NCBI GenBank assembly: GCA_965204215.1
Contig: CBDBDZ010000014.1
Location: forward strand, 248,001 to 312,000
Source: CBDBDZ01 sp965204215
GTDB taxonomy: Bacteria > Pseudomonadota > Gammaproteobacteria > Pseudomonadales > GM7GCV1
Reading direction: 5' to 3'
DNA: 64,000 nt
Shown here one piece after another: positions 52,488 through 60,591 of the stretch. Within the stretch, counting starts at the first letter, position 1; each line of letters starts with the position of its first letter. Position numbers and translations under genes: made by a program. The notes below the pieces were generated by a model that did not search any database, had not been told where the DNA came from, and was given only the letters and a program-made list of their open reading frames with translations.

Positions 52488-53441
52488 CTAAGCTGCAAGG
52501 GAGACAAGTACAGTGCGTTTGCGGTTACCTGCAAAGGGTTTTCTACCGTGCATGACCATTTTGTTATCAATTAAAGCAACATCGCCATCTTGCCATTTCA
52601 GATTATAAGTATAATCCTGGGCGAGGATGACAATTTGTTTAAGCTCTTCAGTAGTGATGGCACTGTCATCGCCTAGAACAATTGATTTAGAAGGATTTTC
52701 TCTCACCCCTTGCCAGCCCATATAAGCGGCGATAAGCTGGTTGTAAAATACATGTTTATCATTGTCCAGACGTTTTACTGCGGCAAGCACAGGAGTTATG
52801 GTTTTTAGGCTGTTATCATTTCCCCACTCCCAACTGTAACCTAAGGCTTCCAGTTTAGCTTCAGCGGCATTGATGGTATCGACACTAAGTGTATTTTTCC
52901 AACTGCGACCTTGCCCTGATTCAGGATTGTCTTGTGCTGGCATATTAATGCTGTATTTGACTCCTTTTTCCAACAATCGTTTGGCTAAATCGGGGTTGTC
53001 TTGTTGCAATCGGGCGTATAATCGGTCAGAGCGACAAAGTGGGGTTTCGCCGCCATATTCGGCTGCATGTTGGCAAAAAAAGAACAGCTTGTCAGGAGAA
53101 ATAGGTGTTTGTGCCATTTCGTGATGCAAGTAAATCTCTACATCTTCAGGAGCTTCATTGGCGGTAAATACGCGGTCGGTAAAATTAACTCTTACGGCAT
53201 TGGAAAGCGATTCCTGATAGGTAAAATTCGGGTATCCAAAAGCGGCAGAAAATTGATCAAAGGTTTTGGCGCATCGAATTGGAAAGCCTCGAAAGAGTAT
53301 TGCACCACTATTGTTAAGACTGGTTTCTAACTGCGGCCTATTGGTTTTAAGCCATTGAAGCGTTTGCTTTATAGAAGTGAAATTATCGCTATTGTTAACT
53401 GTAACTGGAAAGGGTTCTGTTTCAGACATTTGATTTGCCAT
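52488..53441 (-). CDS. TauD/TfdA-family Fe(II)/2-oxoglutarate dioxygenase
   Basis: 317 residues. Iron ligands H106/H107-x-E108 in YLHHEMAQTP and H298 in KMVMHGRKPFAG, with the 2-oxoglutarate arginine near RKRTV. LHHEMAQTPISPDKLFFFCQ is typical of the SyrP-like subgroup, which hydroxylates amino acids or peptide-bound substrates, rather than classical taurine dioxygenase. It sits upstream of two LPS-type genes on the same strand; repeat C5 lies just before its start. Confidence 0.85.
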   Translation of the reverse strand: MANQMSETEPFPVTVNNSDNFTSIKQTLQWLKTNRPQLETSLNNSGAILFRGFPIRCAKTFDQFSAAFGYPNFTYQESLSNAVRVNFTDRVFTANEAPEDVEIYLHHEMAQTPISPDKLFFFCQHAAEYGGETPLCRSDRLYARLQQDNPDLAKRLLEKGVKYSINMPAQDNPESGQGRSWKNTLSVDTINAAEAKLEALGYSWEWGNDNSLKTITPVLAAVKRLDNDKHVFYNQLIAAYMGWQGVRENPSKSIVLGDDSAITTEELKQIVILAQDYTYNLKWQDGDVALIDNKMVMHGRKPFAGNRKRTVLVSLAA

Positions 53442-53442
53442 G

Positions 53443-53614
53443 TATTAATTCGGCATGAAAATACCGAACAAATATGTGGCACAAAGAAGTGCCACCGATG
53501 AGCGATAGCTCAGTCGCGAACCCTTGAAATGCAAGAAAATTCGCATATTTTCGCTAGTATTTCAAGGGTGACCAATAAAATACGCAGGAGCGATATTTTA
53601 TTGCAAGGTTAATA
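53443..53614. repeat. Repeat C5, full-length element
   Basis: Complete C copy with all three hairpins: H1 gtggcac/gtgccac; H2 tgagc (53499-53503)/gctca (53508-53512); H3 cccttgaaat (53521-53530)/atttcaaggg (ending 53568). H2 and H3 each differ from C2 by a paired change. It fills the gap between the dioxygenase start and the aldo/keto reductase stop. Confidence 0.85.
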
Positions 53615-53617
53615 AGA

Positions 53618-54580
53618 TTAATCATAAATGGGGTAAAAGCTGTTAAATGCTGCCTCGCAAAATACACCTGGGTCGTTAAATCGTCGATTGCGATTAAGCG
53701 AACTAATGGAGGCCATTTCTTCAGTAGTTAATTTAAAATCAAACAATGCCAGGTTCTCTGACATGCGTTGCGGTTTGATTGTTTTGGGTATAATGGCTGT
53801 GCCGCGTTGAACGCCCCAGCGCAGTATAATTTGTGCGGGCGTTTTATTCAATCGCGTTGCAGCTGCTATAACGCAAGGTTGACCAAGAGCTGATTCGTGT
53901 ACTTTCGCCATATCTAATTCTAAATATGATAGAGCACCAAGAGGAGAGAAGGCAGTTACATCTATATGGTAATGACGGCATAGTCGAATCAATGGTTCTT
54001 GCGTTAAAAAAGGGTGCGATTCTATCTGCAACATAGTGGGTTGAATGTCGGCATAATTCATCAAATCGTGAAGTAGCCCTGAATTATAGTTACAAGCCCC
54101 TATGTTTTTCACCAAACCCTTTTTCAACAACGACTCCATGGCTTGCCATGTTTTGTGTAGTGGTACTTTGGCTGGCTTCATGCTTGGTTGCGGCGCTTCG
54201 GGATTATAAAACCATTCGGGCGGGTAGCGCTGTTCAAAAGGAACATAAGCCAAAGCAATAGGGAAATGTATAAGGTATAAATCCAAATAATCCAGTCGTA
54301 AGTCGCTTAGTGTTTTTTGCAGGGCTAATTCAACATGTGCTGGGTCGTGGTAGGTATTCCACAATTTTGATGTAATCCACAATTCATCGCGAGAGCATAA
54401 TTTTTCATTTATTGCGCGGGCAATGCCAACACCCACTTCGCGTTCGTTACCGTAATCACAAGCACTGTCAAAGTGACGATAACCTAACTTGATTGCTTCA
54501 TATACTGCATTGGAACAATGTTTTGGCGCAATTTTCCATAGTCCAAAACCTATGGGCGGAATGTGATTTGTTTGTGACAT
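53618..54580 (-). CDS. Aldo/keto reductase (xylose-reductase-like)
   Basis: 320 residues from ATG at 54580 (an ATG at 54604 adds eight residues). The AKR tetrad is seen: Asp in FDSACDYGNE, its Tyr, Lys in WITSKLW and His in LYLIHFP. The insert YPPEWFYNP and ESHPFLTQEPLIRLC resemble eukaryote-type D-xylose reductases. It probably reduces a sugar aldehyde with NAD(P)H. It lies near the GH31 and sugar transporter genes but on the opposite strand. Confidence 0.82.
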   Translation of the reverse strand: MSQTNHIPPIGFGLWKIAPKHCSNAVYEAIKLGYRHFDSACDYGNEREVGVGIARAINEKLCSRDELWITSKLWNTYHDPAHVELALQKTLSDLRLDYLDLYLIHFPIALAYVPFEQRYPPEWFYNPEAPQPSMKPAKVPLHKTWQAMESLLKKGLVKNIGACNYNSGLLHDLMNYADIQPTMLQIESHPFLTQEPLIRLCRHYHIDVTAFSPLGALSYLELDMAKVHESALGQPCVIAAATRLNKTPAQIILRWGVQRGTAIIPKTIKPQRMSENLALFDFKLTTEEMASISSLNRNRRFNDPGVFCEAAFNSFYPIYD

Positions 54581-54667
54581 AGCAGTGGATGGATATCGTC
54601 TCAAAAAGAATGTGTTAGTATAGCTTATTGTTGTGAAGAGAGTTTTGTTTATCTTATCAGTTTAATA

Positions 54668-54807
54668 GAGAGTTTTGCATAATTACTGCGCTTGTCAATA
54701 CAGCGTTAAATTTTCGCTCAAAATGCTCATTTACTGCCAGTAAACTCCGCTTTTTCGTTTAAATTTGCCTTGTCTTGACATCGCTCGTGACATTATGCAA
54801 AGCTCTC
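54668..54807. repeat. Repeat F1, 140-bp MITE-like element
   Basis: Terminal inverted repeats gagagttttgcataat (54668-54683) and its near complement (54792-54807), flanked by the 5-bp direct repeat TAATA (54663-54667 and 54808-54812). Same length and related core (ctcatttact, aaactccgcttttt, gccttgtct) as B1, but different termini (gagagtttt versus gagaccttt). Confidence 0.8.
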
Positions 54808-54810
54808 TAA

Positions 54811-54949
54811 TATTAATTCGGCATGAAAATACCGAGCCAATATGTGGCACAAGGAAGTATCACCAATGAGCGATAGCTCGGTCGCGAACCATTGAAATAC
54901 AAGAAAAATTCGCATATTTCGCTGGTGACCAATAAACCCAGGTTAACAA
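54811..54949. repeat. Repeat C6, right part deleted
   Basis: C copy next to F1. H1 and H2 are present, H2 with a T-G wobble (tgagc/gctcg); H3 has lost its 3' arm (cgcatatttcgctggtgacc) and the right end is shortened to cccaggttaaca. It lies just before the GH31 gene. Confidence 0.75.
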
Positions 54950-54965
54950 TATAGAGGTCTAGACC

Positions 54966-57107
54966 ATTTCTAAATCATTTATCGCGCCTAACTGGAATGG
55001 CATTGAAGCATTGTCATTAGTTGAAACGCCAAGGGTAGCTAATGGCAATCAATTACATTGTTCCACCCAGGAAGGAATATTAGTCATCAGACTGTACGAT
55101 TTTGGGTTACGCTTATCTACTGCAACGGACGTTGACCTGGATTATGGATTATTAATAGATGAACCAATGTCACAATCGTTGGACATTAAATCAGGAGATA
55201 AGGATACCAATGGAGGAGATACCTGGATATTACAAAGTAAGGATTATCAAGTCATTATCACCTGTGACCCTTTTGCATTTGTTTTAAAGGACACTCAGGA
55301 CAATGTAGTGATACAATCGTCCATTGATGGGCATTTTAACCGACGGCATCGAATGCCACCGCTAGCAAAAATGCAAGGAGGTTGGTTATTGTCTTTAAAT
55401 TTACAATCATCAGAACCCATCTACGGGCTTGGGGAAAAATGGGGACAACTCAATAAGCGTGGGCAGTTATTGCGCTCAAATAATGAAGATGCGCTAGGCG
55501 TTAATGCTGAAATTTCCTACAAAAATGTTCCTTTTTGCTGGAGCCCAATGGGATGGGGATGTTTCATTCACAGTGCTGCCGCCGTTACTCATGCTGTGGG
55601 TGCTCCCTGCTGGTCACAGCGTAGTTATTGTGCCTGGGTAGAACAAGGGTACCTTGATTGCTTTTTATTGGCAGGTAAGTTTTCAAATAATACGATTGCC
55701 CCAGATTGTAATACTGGTGCATTAATGCTCGAATATTACACGGCCTTGACAGGGCGCGCACCATTGCCGCCTGTCTGGAGTTGTGGTGTAATTCTGTCTA
55801 AAGCGTATTACGAAGATGCCGACGCAATACTCAATGTTGCTCGAGAGGTCAGGCATCGCAAAATGCCTTGCGATGTCATCACCTTTGACGGACGTGCATG
55901 GCAAGATACCAAAATCCGTTTTGCCTTTGAATGGGATGCCGTGCGCTATCCTGATCCCGAAATAGTTATTCAGCAGTTGAAAGAGCTGAATTTTAAAATT
56001 TGTGTTTGGGAATATCCTTTGGTTTCTGTACATCATCAATTGTTTCAGCAAATGGCGGACAGAGGCTGGTTATTAAAAGATAGTCGTACTGGAAAGACTT
56101 ATCATTATCAGTGGAACCAACAAGCTTTTGGCAATGTGTTAACGCCGCTTCCTATCTCTGGTATTGTAGATTTTACTCACCCAGAAGCCTACAATTTTTG
56201 GAAGCAAAGCCACAAACCATTGTTTGATATGGGTGTGGATATGATAAAAGCTGATTTTGGTGAGCAATTAGACAGCGATTATATGCTGGCTTATAACGGA
56301 ACCAATGGCAGCGAATTACACAATGTCTATTCGCATCTTTACAATCGTTGCGTGTATGAAGCGGCAGAGAGTTATTGTGGGTCTGGGGCTTTTTTATTTA
56401 GTCGCGCCGCCTGGACAGGAAGTCAGCGCTACAACAGCCAGTGGGGTGGAGATCCGCAGGCAGATTGGGAAGGAATGATGGCTAATTTTCGAGGAGGGTT
56501 ATCTTGGGGGTTATCGGGTGCACCATTTTACGCGACAGACGTAGGCGGTTTTTACCGCGATACTCGCGATGAAAAGCTGTTTATAAGATGGGCACAGGCA
56601 GCGGTTTTTTCCGCCCACTACCGCTTTCATGGTATTGGATCAAGAGAGCCGTGGTCGTATTCCAATGAAGCAGAGCGAATTGTGGCTAAAGCTTTAAAGC
56701 TGCGTTATCAACTGTTTGATTATTTGCATAGCAATATGCAGGTTTCTAGTGACAATGGAATGCCAGTACAACGAGCAATGGTATTAGCGTTCCCCAACCA
56801 GAAAGAAACCTGGGCATTTGAAAATCAATTTATGTTTGGTAGCGATTTGTTAGTAGCTCCCTGCTTTAACCCATTTAATCGCGTAGAAGTGTATTTGCCT
56901 AAAGGACAGTGGGCAATTTTTAACCCGAATGATACTAATGCTGATAAGGGTTATTATCAAGGAGGACAGGTTTATCAATTGACAGTGGCGCTGGATGATA
57001 TCGCAGTGTTTGCATTAAAAGGTACACAAATTCCATTGTCAAAGCCTAGAGAGTTTTTTGATAATAACGCACAACCTGGCGAGATAGAAAGTGTATGGAT
57101 TGCTTAA
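54966..57107 (+). CDS. Glycoside hydrolase family 31 (alpha-glucosidase/xylosidase type)
   Basis: 713 residues if read from ATT at 54966; the first TTG in frame is at 55011 (698 residues), and no ATG or GTG lies between the upstream stop and 55011. AGAGG 8 nt before the ATT supports it. Using the 55011 numbering, the nucleophile is D415 (MIKADFGE) and the acid/base D481 (QWGGDPQADWEGM). It looks cytoplasmic (no signal). YicI alpha-xylosidase has DCF where this has TFDGRAW, so xylose specificity is doubtful; alpha-glucosides or another glycoside are possible. A sugar symporter and glpT follow. Confidence 0.85.
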   Translation: MSKSFIAPNWNGIEALSLVETPRVANGNQLHCSTQEGILVIRLYDFGLRLSTATDVDLDYGLLIDEPMSQSLDIKSGDKDTNGGDTWILQSKDYQVIITCDPFAFVLKDTQDNVVIQSSIDGHFNRRHRMPPLAKMQGGWLLSLNLQSSEPIYGLGEKWGQLNKRGQLLRSNNEDALGVNAEISYKNVPFCWSPMGWGCFIHSAAAVTHAVGAPCWSQRSYCAWVEQGYLDCFLLAGKFSNNTIAPDCNTGALMLEYYTALTGRAPLPPVWSCGVILSKAYYEDADAILNVAREVRHRKMPCDVITFDGRAWQDTKIRFAFEWDAVRYPDPEIVIQQLKELNFKICVWEYPLVSVHHQLFQQMADRGWLLKDSRTGKTYHYQWNQQAFGNVLTPLPISGIVDFTHPEAYNFWKQSHKPLFDMGVDMIKADFGEQLDSDYMLAYNGTNGSELHNVYSHLYNRCVYEAAESYCGSGAFLFSRAAWTGSQRYNSQWGGDPQADWEGMMANFRGGLSWGLSGAPFYATDVGGFYRDTRDEKLFIRWAQAAVFSAHYRFHGIGSREPWSYSNEAERIVAKALKLRYQLFDYLHSNMQVSSDNGMPVQRAMVLAFPNQKETWAFENQFMFGSDLLVAPCFNPFNRVEVYLPKGQWAIFNPNDTNADKGYYQGGQVYQLTVALDDIAVFALKGTQIPLSKPREFFDNNAQPGEIESVWIA

Positions 57108-57128
57108 GTCAAACTAATAGTACTATTC

Positions 57129-57200
57129 GAGAGTTTTGCATAATTACTGCTCTCGTCAATACAGCGTTAAATTTTCGCTCAAAATGCTCATTTACTGCCC
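57129..57200. repeat. Repeat F2, left half
   Basis: gagagttttgcataattact and the following core match F1 up to ctcatttactgcc at 57200; the right half is absent and a G element follows. Located downstream of GH31. Confidence 0.75.
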
Positions 57201-57220
57201 GCACATTCTACTCATAAGTG

Positions 57221-57306
57221 CAACACTGGTTAAAAACTTGAGAAGAAGGATAGCCTTGACAAAGCTACAGGGATGTACCTGTCGGTTTTTAAAATCATCT
57301 GTAACG
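57221..57306. repeat. Repeat G2
   Basis: Carries caaagctacagggatgt and tttttaaaatcatctgtaac, matching G1 (27555-27642) in the reverse orientation. It ends near a short D fragment (tgcaatggtctt at about 57313). Confidence 0.6.
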
Positions 57307-57351
57307 CTAAATGCAATGGTCTTTAAATATTTATTGTGATTGGTATCATTT

Positions 57352-59061
57352 ATGAATAGCGATAACTTACTATTTACCCTACTGTCTTGCTGCTTTTTTA
57401 TGGGTTTAGTCGGCTGGTATTCTTATCAAAAAACTAAAGGAAGCGTGAACGATAAAGACGGTTATTTTTTGGCAGGCAGAGGTTTAACGGGTATTTTTAT
57501 AGCAGGATCTATGATATTGACTAATTTATCGGCAGAGCAGCTTATTGGTCTTAGCGGTTCTGCCTACGGTTTTAATATGAGTGCAATGGCGTGGGAAGTT
57601 ACCGCAGGAATTGCAACTATTATCATGGCGGTGATATTTTTACCGCGTTATTTATCAGGTGCATTTGCCACATTGCCCAGCTTTTTAGAAGAGCGTTTCG
57701 ACGCTGGTGTGCGGCGGATGACTGCCATTTTATTTATGTTGGGGTATGGTCTGGTAACCATTCCTTCCATTTTATATTCGGGTTCTGTTGCCGTTTGTCG
57801 GTTGTTTGATGTGCCTGAATTACTTGGAGTTACTTATTCTCAAGCACTGACAATTACGGTGATAACGGTTGGCATTGTAGGGGCACTGTACGCTATTTTT
57901 GGAGGATTAAAAGCGGTAGTGGTTTCTGATACTATCAACGGTATTGGCCTGTTAATTGTTGGTTTGTTAGTGCCCATATTAGGGCTTGTTGCGCTGGGCG
58001 GCGGTAATTTTATTGAAGGGTTAAGTGTCGTTACAAGTGATGAAACTCATAAACTGGATGCAATAGGCAATAGTACAGACCCTGTTCCATTTGCTACCAT
58101 ATTCACTGGCATGATTTTTGCCAATTTATTTTACTGGGGAACTAACCAATATGTTATTCAGAGAACGCTAGGTGCAGCTAGCCTGGCGCAAGGGCAAAAA
58201 GGAGTAATTCTATCTGGCTATTTCAAATTACTTATCCCTTTTATCATGATGTTACCGGGTGTTATTGCCTATCACCTCTATGCCAATGTTGGAACAGGTC
58301 TGCCGTCTATTGACTTGGCTTACCCCCAGTTAGTAAAAGATGTTTTGCCTGTTTATTTATCAGGTTTTTTTCTTGCCGTATTATTAGGCGCTGTATTCAG
58401 TTCTTTCAACTCGTTATTAAATAGTGCTGCTACGCTGTTTTGTCTCGATATGTATCAACCCATGTCCAAAAGCAAATTAACTGATGCTCAATTAATTAAA
58501 ACCGCCAAAATAACCAGCGTTGTTATCGCTATTTTTTCATTTATTGTTGCACCACTGTTGCAATTTGCTCCCGATGGATTGTGGCAAATTATTCGAATTT
58601 TTACAGGTTTCTATAACATTCCGGTTATTGCCATTGTAGTGGCAGGACTGTTTTTTCGTAGAGTGCCAGCACTAGGTGCTAAAGTCACCATTGTGTTTCA
58701 TCTTGTGGCTTATACGCTACTGAAATTCATTCTGTCAATAGAGCTTAATTTTATTCATATTTATGCCATCTTGTTTGTTGCAGAATTGGGTATTATGTTA
58801 GCCATAGGTTATAAATTCCCACTGGAAAGGGCATGGGAATTTACTTATAAACCTAAAGTTAATATGCAGCCCTGGCGCTTTCTAAAACCCGCCTGCTCGA
58901 CACTGGTTACAGGAATTATATTGATTTACCTTTTATTTTCGCCTATTGGCTTAGTAAATGGAAATGGGTTGACAACATTATTTTGGGTACTGTTTGTTGC
59001 GGTTATTATTCTTAACCTTTGGTATAGTTTTGAAGTATTAAAATTACAGCTAAGGCGCTAA
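57352..59061 (+). CDS. Sodium:solute symporter (SSS family, sugar-type)
   Basis: 569 residues from ATG at 57352 (a TTG at 57340 adds four). About 14 membrane helices. DGYFLAGRGLTGIFIAGSMILTNLSAEQLIGLSG is the SSS/SGLT start (helices 1-2), GGLKAVVVSDTINGIGLL follows in TM5-6, and AVLLGAVFSSFNSLLNSAATLFCLDMY contains the second Na+ site. Likely imports a sugar or glycoside for the adjacent GH31 hydrolase. A G/F repeat patch lies before it. Confidence 0.88.
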   Translation: MNSDNLLFTLLSCCFFMGLVGWYSYQKTKGSVNDKDGYFLAGRGLTGIFIAGSMILTNLSAEQLIGLSGSAYGFNMSAMAWEVTAGIATIIMAVIFLPRYLSGAFATLPSFLEERFDAGVRRMTAILFMLGYGLVTIPSILYSGSVAVCRLFDVPELLGVTYSQALTITVITVGIVGALYAIFGGLKAVVVSDTINGIGLLIVGLLVPILGLVALGGGNFIEGLSVVTSDETHKLDAIGNSTDPVPFATIFTGMIFANLFYWGTNQYVIQRTLGAASLAQGQKGVILSGYFKLLIPFIMMLPGVIAYHLYANVGTGLPSIDLAYPQLVKDVLPVYLSGFFLAVLLGAVFSSFNSLLNSAATLFCLDMYQPMSKSKLTDAQLIKTAKITSVVIAIFSFIVAPLLQFAPDGLWQIIRIFTGFYNIPVIAIVVAGLFFRRVPALGAKVTIVFHLVAYTLLKFILSIELNFIHIYAILFVAELGIMLAIGYKFPLERAWEFTYKPKVNMQPWRFLKPACSTLVTGIILIYLLFSPIGLVNGNGLTTLFWVLFVAVIILNLWYSFEVLKLQLRR

Positions 59062-59169
59062 TGTGGTTTGTTGACTTTTGTATTTTAAAAAAGTAAAAAA
59101 ATGTGATTTTTTTGTTATTAATTAATGGGCTATGTAAACTATTTTCGCTTTATCTGATATGGTTATCTT

Positions 59170-60543
59170 ATGATTGGCGTTTTTAAACCAGCACCCCATA
59201 TTCAACCGCTTTCGCAACATTTGCACAGCGCTACCTATAAGCGTATGCGCGAGCAGTTGTTTATTGGTATTTTTATTGGTTATGCAGGATATTATTTGGT
59301 GCGTAAGAATTTCAGTTTAGCCATTCCGCATTTAGTGGAACAGGGCTTTAGTCGCGGTCAATTAGGTATTGTGCTTTCAGCCGTTTCAATTGCTTACGGA
59401 TTATCGAAATTTTTAATGGGCAGCGTATCAGATCGTTCTAACCCTAGATTTTTTCTCAGTTTTGGATTGTTACTATCGTCTGCAATTATGCTATTGCTGG
59501 GTTGGACGAATTGGGCAACGTCTTCGCTGGGTATTATGTTTGTATTGCTTTTTTTAAACGGCTGGTTTCAGGGTATGGGGTGGCCTGCTTGTGGACGAGT
59601 GATGGTACATTGGTGGTCAGGGCGAGAGCGTGGACAAGTGGTTTCGTGGTGGAATATTGCACATAATATTGGCGGTGGATTAATTGGTCCTATTTTTCTA
59701 TTGGGGATATGGATGTTTAATGATGACTGGAAATCTGCATTTTATATGCCAGCACTGTTTGCCATAGCCATTGCTGCTTTGGTGTTAATTTTACTGCGTG
59801 ATACGCCGCAATCTTGCGGTTTACCTACAATAGAGGCTTTCAATAATGATTATCCAGGTAACTATCACAGTAGCCAGGAGCAGGAGCTTAAAGCCAAGGC
59901 CATATTTTTTAAATATATATTCCCCAATAAAGTACTTTGGGTCATTGCCATTGCTAATGCATTTATTTACTTAATTCGTTATGGTGTGTTGGATTGGGCG
60001 CCGCTATATTTAAAAGAAGCCAAAGACTTTTCTATTGATGCTTCATCATGGGCTTATTTTTTGTATGAATGGGCGGGTATTCCCGGTACATTGCTCTGTG
60101 GCTGGATTTCCGATAAATGGTTTAAAGGCAGACGTGCACCAGCTGGCATATTATTTATGGGTTTGGTAACTGTAGCTATACTTGTGTATTGGTTCAACCC
60201 TGCTGGAAATCCAAATATAGATCGTATGGCACTGTTTACAATAGGCTTTTTGATCTATGGTCCAGTTATGTTAATTGGCTTATATGCATTAGAGCTAGCA
60301 CCCAAAAAAGCCGCTGGCACGGCAGCGGGATTAACAGGTATATTTGGGTATTTAGGTGGTGCAGTAGCAGCAAATATTATTTTAGGTTACAGTGTGGATT
60401 ACTGGGGGTGGACTGGAGGCTTTATATTGTTAACCAGTGCTTGTGTATTGGCTATTTGCTGTTTATTATTCGCGCACTTTCAAGCTGGTGGGCAAAGAGT
60501 CGGACAAAGTGCCGTCCAAAAGGCCCGTCAAAGCGAAAAATAA
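59170..60543 (+). CDS. glpT: Glycerol-3-phosphate transporter (GlpT-type MFS antiporter)
   Basis: 457 residues, 12 helices. Substrate-site residues of E. coli GlpT are conserved at nearly identical numbers: R45 (YYLVRKNFS), K80 (YGLSKFLMG), H165 (WNIAHNIGGG) and R270 (FIYLIRYGVLDWAP). GlpT exchanges inorganic phosphate for glycerol-3-phosphate; other organophosphates such as hexose phosphates are possible. It follows the SSS gene by 108 bp on the same strand. Confidence 0.85.
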   Translation: MIGVFKPAPHIQPLSQHLHSATYKRMREQLFIGIFIGYAGYYLVRKNFSLAIPHLVEQGFSRGQLGIVLSAVSIAYGLSKFLMGSVSDRSNPRFFLSFGLLLSSAIMLLLGWTNWATSSLGIMFVLLFLNGWFQGMGWPACGRVMVHWWSGRERGQVVSWWNIAHNIGGGLIGPIFLLGIWMFNDDWKSAFYMPALFAIAIAALVLILLRDTPQSCGLPTIEAFNNDYPGNYHSSQEQELKAKAIFFKYIFPNKVLWVIAIANAFIYLIRYGVLDWAPLYLKEAKDFSIDASSWAYFLYEWAGIPGTLLCGWISDKWFKGRRAPAGILFMGLVTVAILVYWFNPAGNPNIDRMALFTIGFLIYGPVMLIGLYALELAPKKAAGTAAGLTGIFGYLGGAVAANIILGYSVDYWGWTGGFILLTSACVLAICCLLFAHFQAGGQRVGQSAVQKARQSEK

Positions 60544-60591
60544 AGCTCGAAGTAAAGCGTTATAACTTGATTTTTTCAAAATTTACGGTTG

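Noticed and set aside
52488..53441. Classical taurine dioxygenase (TauD) as a second taurine route
   Set aside because: The LHHEMAQTP subgroup signature points to SyrP-like dioxygenases, and the gene lies with LPS-type genes far from tpa-xsc.
54966..57107. Assignment of GH31 as YicI alpha-xylosidase
   Set aside because: The DCF residues that shape the YicI pocket are replaced by DGR; nearby xylose-reductase-like AKR is only weak support.
320..57306. CRISPR array or tandem satellite
   Set aside because: The repeats are dispersed over 57 kb, differ in length and orientation, and lack regular spacers or cas genes.
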